A stretch of DNA of 64,000 nucleotides, from positions 3,142,501 through 3,206,500 of the forward strand of contig NC_056423.1 of NCBI RefSeq assembly GCF_905147365.1, in the 5' to 3' direction. The stretch's first letter is position 1. Every line of letters starts with the position of its first letter. The stretch is from Aricia agestis. Taxonomy: Eukaryota; Arthropoda; Insecta; Lepidoptera; Lycaenidae. Position numbers and translations under genes: made by a program. Shown here piece after piece: positions 40,201 to 52,200 of this stretch. The notes beneath the pieces were generated by a model. The model worked only from the letters and a program-made list of their open reading frames with translations, was not told the DNA's origin and ran no database searches.

Positions 40201-43200
40201 ATTAAAATTACTCATAACGATAGACTAGGTTTGAAAATCTAATACTTCAACGATAACTTGCCATTTAGCCGAGACGTTTTCTTTATCGTTTCTTTATAGA
40301 ATCACATATAAAAATGTATGGAGTTGACATAAGCGTTCGATAATATGAACTATGAAGTTGACGTTTGAGTCGTGTATGTTAGGGTTGCTGAGGATTCCTC
40401 TTCCGCTTCCTCATAATGAGGAAGTTTCGCAATATTTTGGGTTCCTCAACCGTTACCGCATCCTCATAAATAAAAATAAAAAAATCCTCTTCCGCTATCG
40501 CTTCCTCAAAATTTAAGAGGAATTTATGAGGAATTTCACTGCACATGCGCATCGCGTATCCAATCATGGCAACGCACACGCCAGAGCCAGAGAATTGTAT
40601 AATTCACTCTTTTTTTTTTTGTGTGCGTTGTTGTGTATGTTTAACCTGGGAAAATTAAGAAATTCAGACCGAATAATTCGTGTAGTTTTGAAAGTTGGTA
40701 CAGTTGTTCCTAAAGGTGTCCAGATAAATATACTAAAAGTCTCCGAGGGTGGGACAAGAGCCGGCGGTGTTGGAGGGGGGAAGGCTCTTCCTGAAAATAA
40801 TAAAAAATAAATAAAATAACACGAAAAAACTACACGAATTATTCGGTCTGATCGTTGATTTTGAAACTAATTTTCTTAGACTAGTTACTGAACCTTAATT
40901 GCTGGACCGATTTTGATGATTCTTTATAGTGTGTGTTTTGAGAATGGCTTAGATTCATAGTTTGGTCTTTTAATTAATTTTTGTGTAATGTATGTACCTA
41001 GTTATGTACAGACAGAACAAAGACTTTTGGGTTGGGTCCGCTAGTATTTATAATTTCCTATCATCCTCTTTCTCATCCGCTTCCTCTTCCGCTTCCTCAT
41101 CCGCATCCTCTTCCTCAAAAAATATCCTCTTCCTCATCCGCATCCTCTAAATTTGCGCGTGAAAATTCCTCTTCCTCCTCCTCTTCCTCATAATCACTTC
41201 CTCAACAACCCTAGTGTATGTCAATAAAGAAGCTATACGGAAAACGTCTTGGCTAGGGGTTCTGAACTTCTGGTACTGTGGTTGATAGTGATGAATGATG
41301 ATGATTCGCAAAACTTGTATGCTATTGTATAAACGAGTTTAAAGAAAGTTATTGATGGTGTATGTAATATTATTGGAATAGCCACATACGTTACCTCATT
41401 CTTGTTTATTTATAATAATTACGTGTCAATTGTCAAGCTACTACGTGGTTTGACGATTTTACTTCTAGGTGTTTCGGTGTGATAAATAAAATCTGTCTAT
41501 GCCTTTAAAGGAATAGACAGATTTTAATGTTATTTAAAAAATTATTCACAAATCACAACCACTATGTCTCTTCCTGTCTCTCAAAGCATCCCCAATCCCC
41601 ATGACAATTTACATCTAAATCGGTTCAGCCGTTTGAACGTGAAAAGCTACGAATTACGACAAAGACACATTTTTGCATTTTTAATGCTTCAACTTCCAAG
41701 CGGCCACATGCGGCCGCGATGAGCTATTGTGTCTAGATTTTTCACGATCGAAGGATATTGGTAAGGATTCCACCTCCGTTAGAGTTACAAGGCTTTAAAA
41801 ATGGGGGTAGCAAACTGAAGAAAACTAATACCATCACAATATTGTCAAAATAAATTTTGGTGTCGTTTTTGGGTGAAAAAACTCAAAAATCAAAAGAACT
41901 CGTTTTGGGGTGAAAAAAATTAAATTTCAAAAGTTTTTTAACCCCGCCATTTTGTGAAGAATCAAGAGTAATTTGCGAGCAAATTGATTCGTGACCGCGC
42001 GCCGCTGCGGGTTCGAGTCCCGGCACGATCCCGCATTCCCAGGAATCGCAATTTTGTACTTACCTATGTTTTCTATAAATAAACCTGGATATTTTAAAGA
42101 AAAAACTCAAGTGTGTTCCAGTAGAACAAATTACGATTGACGAATCAGGGGCCGTACCACGAAACTGTTTTAAGACTCAAACAATCGAACGAAAATGCCG
42201 CTTCCTACAGACCACTCGTACTCTAACAAACGTGAAATCAGAAATGACGTTGTTAGAGCAGGGCGCAGCATTCTCTTTCGATTGTTTGAGTCTCAAAACG
42301 GTTTCATAGTAGGCCTACTGTTGATTTTGATACCTCTAATGGTCAAATTCAACAAGCCGTTTCGGCTGTAGTGCGTGCCAAAGAAATGAACATACATACA
42401 ATCATAAATGTTACCCTCCTAGCGTAGTTGCAAACCTTCTCATCCTTTGCAGGTAGAACTTTTAAACACGAGACTCTGAATGGGACGAAAGACTGAAATG
42501 GTTTTTTATTTGCTCTCCTTCTCACTTCGAACTACTTCTAATCTTCATACTTTTCTATTATAGCATTGCAACGCAACATCGATCATGGTTTTGACCACGC
42601 CAGCGAAGCGAGTTAAAAAAAACTTTAAAATCATACACGCAAGGTTTAATTTCGTTTGATTCATAGTTGCACTGTGTGTGTCTGAGCTTTACGTAAGGAA
42701 ACGTTTACAATAATTACGCTCACACAAATGGCTATTTGATTACTCGCATTGTGCAAGTGATACATTGATTAGGCGCGAGAAATTGTCTTAATTTCTTCAC
42801 GAGTAAATAGCTTTTAATATCTTGAGAAATAAGGTCGCTTTTAAAAATGATTGTAGCACCGTATTATAATGATTTTAGGTATCAGTTTTTCGCCAGTGTG
42901 TCCACGCGTTTAGTGACGGACGTGATAACTGATGACGTCATCGTAACTGTATTTTTTAAACAGGCCAAACATAAGTTTAATTTAATGAAAAGTTTGAGAG
43001 ATATCAGATATTATGTTATAAAAATTATGCCTAAATCTTCATTAAACTTAAGTAATCTTTAAATCTGCTGAATGCAGTCGTAAAACGTAACTCTTTAAGT
43101 CCTTAAGACACTGAAGTTGCGTTTACTTTAACCATTTTTTTCAGCAGATTTCGACAAGCAGTTGGTTAGTTTGCACTAACCGCTCACTGCTAACAAGTGT

Positions 43201-46200
43201 CGTGCTTAGCCACAGAATATATATGGCTCGGCCTGTTAGTCCGTGCACGCGTGTGACATTATCAATATTGTGCATTAAGCCTTTCTATTCAAATGTCCAA
43301 AAGTGTTACGGCGAAAGTGATTTCACTTCGCGATCGGCAGGATACAGATGATGATGAATGTGTGTAGTTTTAGGCTAGTACCTAGCCGTTCTGGCAGAGT
43401 TGCGGTAGGTTCTATCGTACCCACAACTCTGCCTTAAGAGCTCACCTGACTCTAAAAATCAAACATCGTCCTTCTCTCTTCACACTCACGCCCGTCTTTC
43501 ATATGCCAGGTGAAAAAGGACGGCGCGGAATCATCGCCGAGTTAGTTTTAATTGAATAAAAGACGAACTATAATGATTATGAAAAAAGTGTTTCGATCAA
43601 ATTTAGGTTTTATCAATACCTTTTTAGATATTGAAAAATATTAAAGAAAAGACAGCAAACTTCGAAGATCCAAGCAAAAATGTGTCTAAAACAAGGTTTT
43701 TTGTAAAAAAGAAACTATCGAGCATTTTTTGAGTAATCGTGTTTTCGTCTTGAGCATTTAATCTTTATGAACTGAAGTTACTTGTGTCAAAAAATCAGTT
43801 TTCTAGACCTTACAAATTTTGAGATCTAGGTTAAAGTATGTAGTCAAGTTAGGGTCATATGGGCTCTTAAGTGAGTGGAAGAAACATTGGGTTTTAGTGG
43901 GTAGACAAGCAGGGAGTTCCAAATACCACGATCGACATCTCCAATTCGCCGGGAATGCGTAATTCATTTCCCCATGTTAAAAAAAAGTACCAAGCCGCTA
44001 GGTTATCTGAGTTGTAAAGGGCCACCGGTTTTTGTGCGACCGTAGTAGATTTACGTCGAATGTTTTAAAAGGTGCCGAAGTATATTAAGAGCCCATATGA
44101 CCCTAACTTGACTACATACTTTAACCTAGATCTCAAAATCTGTAAGGTCTAGAAAACTGATTTTTTGACACAAGTAACTTCAGTTCATAAAGATTAAATG
44201 CTCAAGACGAAAACACGATTACTCAAAAAATGCTCGATAGTTTCTTTTTTACAAAAAACCTTGTTTTAGACACATTTTTGCTTGGATCTTCGAAGTTTGC
44301 TGTCTTTACTTTAATATTTTTTAATATCTAAAAAGGTATTGATAAAACCTAAATTTGCTCAACACACTTTTTTCATAATCATTATAGTTCGTCTTTTATT
44401 CAAGTAAAACTAACTCGGCGATGATTCCGCGCCGTCCTTTTTCACCTGGCATATGAAAGACGGGCGTGAGTGTGAAGAGAGAAGGACGATGTTTGATTTT
44501 TAGAGTCAGGTTAGCTCTTAATAGTTGAAACTACGCAACTCCATTGCGCCAAAATTCGTTTATCGCCCGGGAACCGTACATTTTTCCGGGATAAAAAGTA
44601 TCCTATGTCCTTTCCCGGGACTGAAAGTATTTTCATACCAAAAAGCAAAATCAGTCCAGCGGTTTCGTAGTGAAGAGGTAAAAGACAGACAGACACACTT
44701 TCGCATATTTAATGTTAGTATGGATAGGTATTTTAATTTGATTTCCTATGCTTTAAAATTAGTATCATTGTAATCAAAATTAATCATAGTCCACTAAAAA
44801 CGAACGCGGAGAAATGTCTACAACTTTTTATTATGATGAATTACGACATAGTCTACGAGTTCTGACATTTGCCTTGAAAAATCCGGTCGGACGGGTGTAG
44901 TAAAAAGTAGTAAACGAGCGGAGAAGCTATTGGAAAGTGCTATTAGTGCTAATAATTCAGCCGCCATTTTGTATGATAGTGAAATGTTGAAATTGATGGG
45001 ACCACTTCGTTATCTGAGTATATTCGGTAATATTATGTATTTTGTTATTGCTATCATGATCATCGGCTAGGTTTTTTACTAGAATTCCTTTGTGAATGAG
45101 GATTTAGGCTACAATTCCAATTCCATCTTTCAAATTCAAATCGTTTATTTGCTATAAAAGTGGTGAATACAATAGGTAGTAATGATCTTTTTTTTTATGA
45201 AATAAGGGGGCAAACGAGCAAACGGGTCACCTGAAGGAAAGCAACTTCCGTCGCCCATGGACACTCGCAGCATCAGAAGAGCTGCAAGTGCGTTGCCGGC
45301 CTTTTAAGAGGGAATAGGGTAATAGAAGAGGGTAGGGTAGGGAAGGGAAGGGAATAGTTGAGAGTAGGGAAGGGAATAGGATAGGGGTTAGGGCATTGGG
45401 CCTCCGGTAAACTCACTCACTCGGCGAAACACAACGCAACGTTTCACGCCGGTTTTCTGTGAGAACGTGGTATTTATCCGGTCGAGCCGGCCCATTCGTG
45501 CCGAAGCATGGCTCTCCCACGTATAAATTTAAATTTTTAAGAACTAACACTTTTAGCTATACAGTATGAAATATCATGCAAATATATATGAATACATCAA
45601 CATCATACAAAATATCTTTTACGTTAACAATAATCAAATCAAATTTATACTGTATACATTAAAGTCGTTTCTAATAATATCCTTTTTTTCCAACTCAAAA
45701 GTAATTAATTGCTCTTATTTCTACTTCCTTGTTGAAGTTGGAGAAAAAAAGAATTGCCATTTTGATATTGTTAATGGTGAAACAAAAATGATGCCTAAAG
45801 CCTCTTTTTTCAGTAATCCAGAGTCAATTCTCACATTTTACTTGGTCTTAAAACCCTGAAACCCTTCTATCTAACCCAGAGGTTCCCAAACTTATTTTGT
45901 CTACCGCCCACTTTAAGAACAAATTATGTTTTAGCGCCCCCATTGTTTCAATTTAAAATGCATCCTGATGAAATAAATCACCCCCCAAGGCTCTACACAA
46001 CGTCCCATTTTTTTTCTGGGTCCCACACATAACCTAACCTAACCGCAAGTATCAAGCTGACTCCCATTGCGAGCTATTAAATCGTGAAGGCTCTTACTCG
46101 TCGGAGGCCAGAGCGATATCAGAGTAGACAGAATGATAGAGTATGCCGACTTAGAACTGATGTTGAAATTTTTAAATTTGACGTATTATGACGAAAATCG

Positions 46201-49200
46201 TCGCTAGGGTTGTTAACTTGTTACCTACGAATTTAAAACTATGACATATTCGCTGGACGTGTTCCTCTTTGGTCGTATTGTTGTTTGTGTTTTGGCAGAT
46301 GCGATTAAAATTGTCAGAATCCAATTTTGAAATCTTTATTTTTAATATTTAAAAATAAATTATATCAGCCAGCGCGAGGCACATTCCGTTCATAGTCCTA
46401 GTGAAACCCGACGAATTTGACAGATATTGAAACCTGTCCGTCTCTTTGCAGTCGAACTACTGGTAGTTATGTCTATTGTGGCGATATTCCCGTCGCGATC
46501 GCCCGCTGACCTTCAGACCTTTAGCGCCCACGAGGGGGCGTTATCGCCTACTTTGGGAAAGGCTGAATTCTAACCTATAGAAAAACTATCATAGATGTCA
46601 TTTAATCATGATACATAGTCACTATCATAATATTATAATCGTAGACATCATAAACTTGTTTAATGTCGTGAGTTCAGTTTGTAACTATTTTATCTTGTGG
46701 ACATAGTCCAATGTAGGTGTAGGTCTTGTAGGTAGGTCGAGTAAATAAGTCCAGCAAAATATTTACCGATATCCAGGTTTATCTATAACCATGACAAGGC
46801 TATGAGTAACATAGATATTGCTTTTGGTGCGACCTTCTGATATGTTCTAAATTACGTCACGAATGACGAATTCAGTCGAAACTGAATATAGGAATTAGGA
46901 ATTAAAGTTTCGGTTTACGCAGATCGAATTTCGAGATCGAGTTCACTTTAATAAAAGTAATACTTCAGAATGTGTATTACCGAATCATCTTATAACGAAA
47001 TCTCTAACTCAAATGCGACAATAATGCCCACCACTTCGTTAGAATTAGATTAATGCGCGGGAACCATACATTCTTCCACAACAAAAACTGTCACATTACG
47101 TATTAAGACAGTTTTTTCCTTTCCCGTCTCTTAAAGTATTTCCATAATTTCATCTTAATCGGTTCAGCTACTTAAGCGTAAGGAGGTAACAGACAGACAT
47201 ACATACAGACACACTTTTCATCTCTGGGCAGGGGCGCCAAAATACCAACTGCTCCTTCTGGATCGTATCCAACGAAGGGCTGCTCGAATTGTTGACTGCC
47301 ATAGTGTTTCAAACAGCTTGGACCCCCTGGAATTACGCCGAGATGTAGCTTCACTCTGCATCCTCTATCGGTTGTATCACGGGGAGTGCTCTGAGGAATT
47401 GTTCGGAATCATACCACCTGCAACTTTTCGCTATCGTCCCACGCGAAAAACATACCATCCTCATCACCTTGATGAGTTGCAGTCTTCCACAGTGCGTTTT
47501 TCGCGTAACTTTCTGCCGCGCACTGTAAAACTCTGGAATGAACTGTCACCAGCAGTATTTCCGGACCGATACGACCTGCAAACCTTCAAGAAAACAGCGT
47601 ATTCCCTCTTAAAAGGCCGGCAACGCAACTGCAGCTCTTCTGATGTTGCGAGTGTCCATGGGCGACGGTAGTTGCTTACCATCAGGTGACCCGTTTGCTC
47701 GTTTGCCCCCTTATTTAATAAAAAAAAAAACTTTTGCATTTATAGTATTAATAAGGATGAGCTCAATATTATCAAGCATGATTTTGAACCATAAAAAAAT
47801 TAAATTAAGAAATTTAAAAAAAAAATCCCGCCAAAAAACTTTAAAAAGTAATGAAATATTATATTTTACTGTCTTTAAGTTAAATTTTCCTAAGTGTAAA
47901 GTGATATTTTAGTCCATAATGTTTGTCACGGTGTGTCGGGGGACCGCCAATAGTGTCTTTTGCATTTCGTATCGCCATGTCACTGATTGTCTCGATTCGG
48001 TTCGTTGTGAACTGACCCTTAAACTATAATGTTATGTGAAATCAATCTACATTAGCGGTCCCCCGACACACCGTGACAACAATTATGGACTTAAATATCA
48101 CTTTACACTTAGGAATTATTTAAACTTAAAATCAGTAAAATATATTATTTTATTACTTTTTAAAGTTGTTTGGCGAGGTTTTTTTTAATTTCTTAATTTA
48201 ATTTTATTTCATGCTTTTTAAACTTGTGTTGGTTATAGTCCAGAATAATTCCTATCAACAGGATCATATTATATCCCAACGAATACCATCTAGGAATGTC
48301 CTTTTGGATGAGGCCGTCAATATGAGTCCAAACATGAAACTCCACTTTGGATTCATATGGAGCAAAAATTTATTGGTTATCTACGTCTTACTAGTTGTCG
48401 CAATTAAAATGAGCCCAAACACGAAACCATTGCTCTTAGTTGGTGAGGAGCTGGGTATCCTATTGATTACCAGGTGATGCTGCAGCACCAGGTCAACTTT
48501 CCATTAATGTGTAAATATTCATAAATGCGTGACATTTATGAACTAGAATGCAATAAAGCCCACCAAACGACTCCAAGTTTTCTAATCGGCTCTTCACGAA
48601 CCAGATGAACCGCGATTTTTCAGCACGGAGCAGGCTGATGATGATGAACTATAGCTAAGAACACTCTCAATTAAGTCGGCTTTCAAACAAAAAAAAACTA
48701 GATCAAAATCGGTCCACTCGTTTGGATGCTACGATGCCACAGACAGACAGACCGACAGACATGCACGTCAAATTTATAACACCATTCTTTTTTGTCGGGG
48801 GTTAAAAATTGAAAATAACTCTTAAGATATTAACCATAGCATCTATTGTTCCAGAGCTGGTCGAAGAAGGCGGAACCCTCTGGCGCTGTATACGGAGGAC
48901 GACGGCCACGACCTCAGCGACCTTGGCATCGGCACCTCCAGCACCAAGAGTAGCCTGAGCGAGGACACAGACAACCACAGCTTGGCGGTGAGTAGAGTCC
49001 AGAATTCAAAATGCGCTATTCGACTCCGATTCGAAAACTTCATCAAATAAACGCTCGTCGTGCTAGGCATTGACTAATCGCACGGTAATGCATTCGATTC
49101 GAACGAAAATTGTAAATCGTCCTACAAAATAGCCAGGGAAATAGAAACCCTGAAGGATGGAATGGCTCTAAATAGAGCAAAGATCTCCTTAGAATGTTCG

Positions 49201-52200
49201 TCATTTATGTTAGGTACAGTCTGTACGATGTTGCCACTTTTTAATTTCTTGACTTTCTTGACGGACTATAGCTTATGACTTTACTGAGGCAATATATCAT
49301 ATTATTTTGTTACAGCGCATTGCACTCTGGATTTGAAAGTAAATAATATCGTTAAAAAAAATTAAGTAAACGCTCATAACTCATAAAACCAAAACAAATC
49401 TTTTGAACAATAGCGTTAATGGTTAAAGGCTGTAACCAATAATGTAATTCCTTTGTTTTCAGAGCGACGGGATGGATCTCGACAAAAACCATTCGGACGT
49501 GGACAATCTGTCAACCTGCGACAACAATCGGAAGGTCGGCTCGAGTGCCAACGAATACGACACCTGTACGACCACGACTATCAGTTCCCCGGAGCCCGAG
49601 GAATACACATACGAGGGAGCTATAGAGGGATACAAATCGAGAATCATCTCGCAAACGAATAGTAGCGTAATCAAAACTGTCGTTAATAATAATAAAGAGA
49701 AATACATAGACAAAACGAACGGTGATATAAACAAAATAAGAACATCAGTGAGCAACATGTTCGAAGCGAAACTAACCTCGCTCCAGCAGGACGGAGGATT
49801 CGACACCAAAAATAATAACGCAAAGAAGGACCTGCCAAAAGTAGATATTCACAAGCGAAGGGAACAGTTCGAGAGGGAGAACTCGCAGGAGTCGCAAAAT
49901 AATAAGAAAATACCCGAAATAAATAACAAAAGGTCGATTAAAGATAGACTGTCAAGTTTAGAAAAGCTTACAGAGGAGTCACATTTACAAAAATCTACGA
50001 GGGACCTCGATAAAATATCGGCAGAAGTTAAACCTTTGAAAGAAAGGTTGTCGTGTCTCGAGAAGGTGAAAACCTCCGAGCCTGAGAAAGTAAACAGGCT
50101 TTCAAACGGAGACTTGAGTAAAACAAAGTCTCTAAAAGAAAGACTCTCGAGTCTAAAGTCACAAAATGAGGATGATATAAAGATTACCAAAACGGAGGTC
50201 AAAGAAGTGTCCGTTAGTCTGAAAGAACGTCTGTCGAGCTTGGACGCAGCTAAAAACAAGGAAATACCGAAAATTGCGATCGAAGAAGAAATATTGAGCA
50301 ACGCGAAGACTGCAGCAAACGAAACCAATCAGTTTAGTGATGAAATGTACGATACTTCATTGAAACTGAACTTGGCTGGCATAGAAAACCAGATGCAGAG
50401 CTTCTGTCGTTCCCTCGATAGCTTAGACATAAACGGTCAGTCGTCGCCAAACTCCTTCGAAAGAGTCCAGAGTCTGGAAGACTTCGATTGCGCAGAGCTG
50501 CAGCACAACACAGCCGTGAGCGACATCGAGACGGAGGACAGCGGCATCCACACCGCGAGGGACTCTGCTCCAGCAGACGATATCGCAGACTTAACTCAGG
50601 TAGCTTCACCCATCGGAGAACCTATGATCGAGGTGTCCGAGTACGAGTCGTCAAACGAAGACAGTGGTGTGCCCCACATGTCCAAAATCGACGAACCCGC
50701 TCCAGAAACCCACAAGGTGACGGACAAAGTAATCGTCGAAGAAACCGAGGACCAAGACACCAAAATTGAAAACAGCGATAGCAGCAACTACGTCCAAGCC
50801 GTGTCGCAGCCAGAAGAGTGTAGTGTTACTGAAGAAGTGACGGAAATACAAATGGACAAAGAAGATGAAGATACCTTAAAAAGTGTGGACAATCAGGACT
50901 CCAGTGTAAGTGTGAACGACGTGTCCACTGCATCGGATGGTGATACTGTAGTGTTTGAGGGGAAGATGACTATACACTTGGATCTGAATGAGATATGCAA
51001 TAGAAACGGTGCTGGTGAAACTAACGAAGCTACCGAACCTAACAAAAGCATGCCAATGGTAACTGTCTCTAATATTACTACTACTAACATTTCACCAAAG
51101 AATTCCATTAAGCCGCTAAATACTAACACTAAAACGCTAACGAACAGTAGAGATACTAACTCAGTGAATCCCATTACTCATGTTGCTCCTCCTGTTTCAT
51201 GCGCCGACGATGTAGCGGTAAGTAGCTCGCAGGACGCTAACCCATTCTGGCAGAAGCGTAACAAGCGATGTTTAGAAACCAACAGACGCAAAACAATACT
51301 ACTGATCAATAATAAAAAGTCTTCCAGTTCTAGGGACGAATAATCACGACCTAAGTTAAAGGTTAAAGGCCTAATTTTTATGATCTCTTAATTTTCATAA
51401 AAGTTTTGGTATTTTAAACATCGTAGCATAAGTAACCCAGTAACTATTATTTAACTCCTCAAATTCACGGGGTCGCGCACAACTTTTAAATGGGGTGAAA
51501 ATGGAAGGGGCAATCGGCGCATGTGTATGAATCTACCACTAACATGAACTATCAATAACGTCTCACCATCTGATTGCGATCAACCAATAACGACCCGTCT
51601 GATCACTTATCTACCAATAGCGTGTCGCCTCTTCCCGTTCGCCCCGCCCACTCATTACCCCACCAATGCGCATTCCCCTTTCATTTTTGCCGACCGATCT
51701 TTAAGTTGTGTCCGACTTATGATCATAGCGGTATAGTTATAGTCAAGGATACAGGGTAAACTAGTGCCCAGACATTGTAGCCCCTTTATACTCATAGCAT
51801 TATCTCGAATTGTAAATTCATTGGAAATATATGTTACATCGTTAAGTATGGGTTTTATTTATTTATGTATATGTCGTTAAAAACGCAGCGAGTCATTAAC
51901 GCTAATCTATTAGATTTAATTTTATATTTATTTTAAAATTAACTATTAGTTTTTGAACACATTTTTGTTTTTGCAATAGGATATATTACTGCAATGTTTT
52001 TATGCTAGAGGCATCACCAGTATATACTGTAAACAAATTTTTGTTCGACGTTCGACAAAGTTTCTTTCAAAATACTGATATGACGTGTGCGTCGGATTTT
52101 GGCTGGATTACTTACTGTATAGGCCTGTATTCACTTTGATTAGTGATAAGTGCAGGTGATTAGTAATCAGGAGAAAGGAGGTGTAGACAGCGACTGATTA

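Larger units (their letters stand above)
22468..48854 (+). other. Intron 2 of the smallish-like gene (26.4 kb)
   Basis: Bounded by AG|GTGAGT and TGTTCCAG|A. Almost all recognisable content is transposon-derived. Stretches over 300 bases with nothing named: 22530-22940, 24400-24800, 25350-25950, 26120-26860, 27550-28290, 29610-30040, 30210-31190, 31430-33760, 34120-35480, 36940-39330 (apart from the 38690-38925 repeat), 41260-41560, 42320-43430, 44740-45185, 46570-47030 and 48220-48850. Two similar DNA pieces in opposite orientation lie at 31196-31423 and 38690-38925 (GAACGAAGTTCCTTATC and its reverse). No in-phase exon candidate with both splice sites was noticed. Confidence 0.7.

Noticed and set aside
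49459..50328. Minus-strand frames of 116 and 159 codons opposite exon 4
   Set aside because: They are mirror frames of the long exon; the plus strand has splice sites and a continuous frame.
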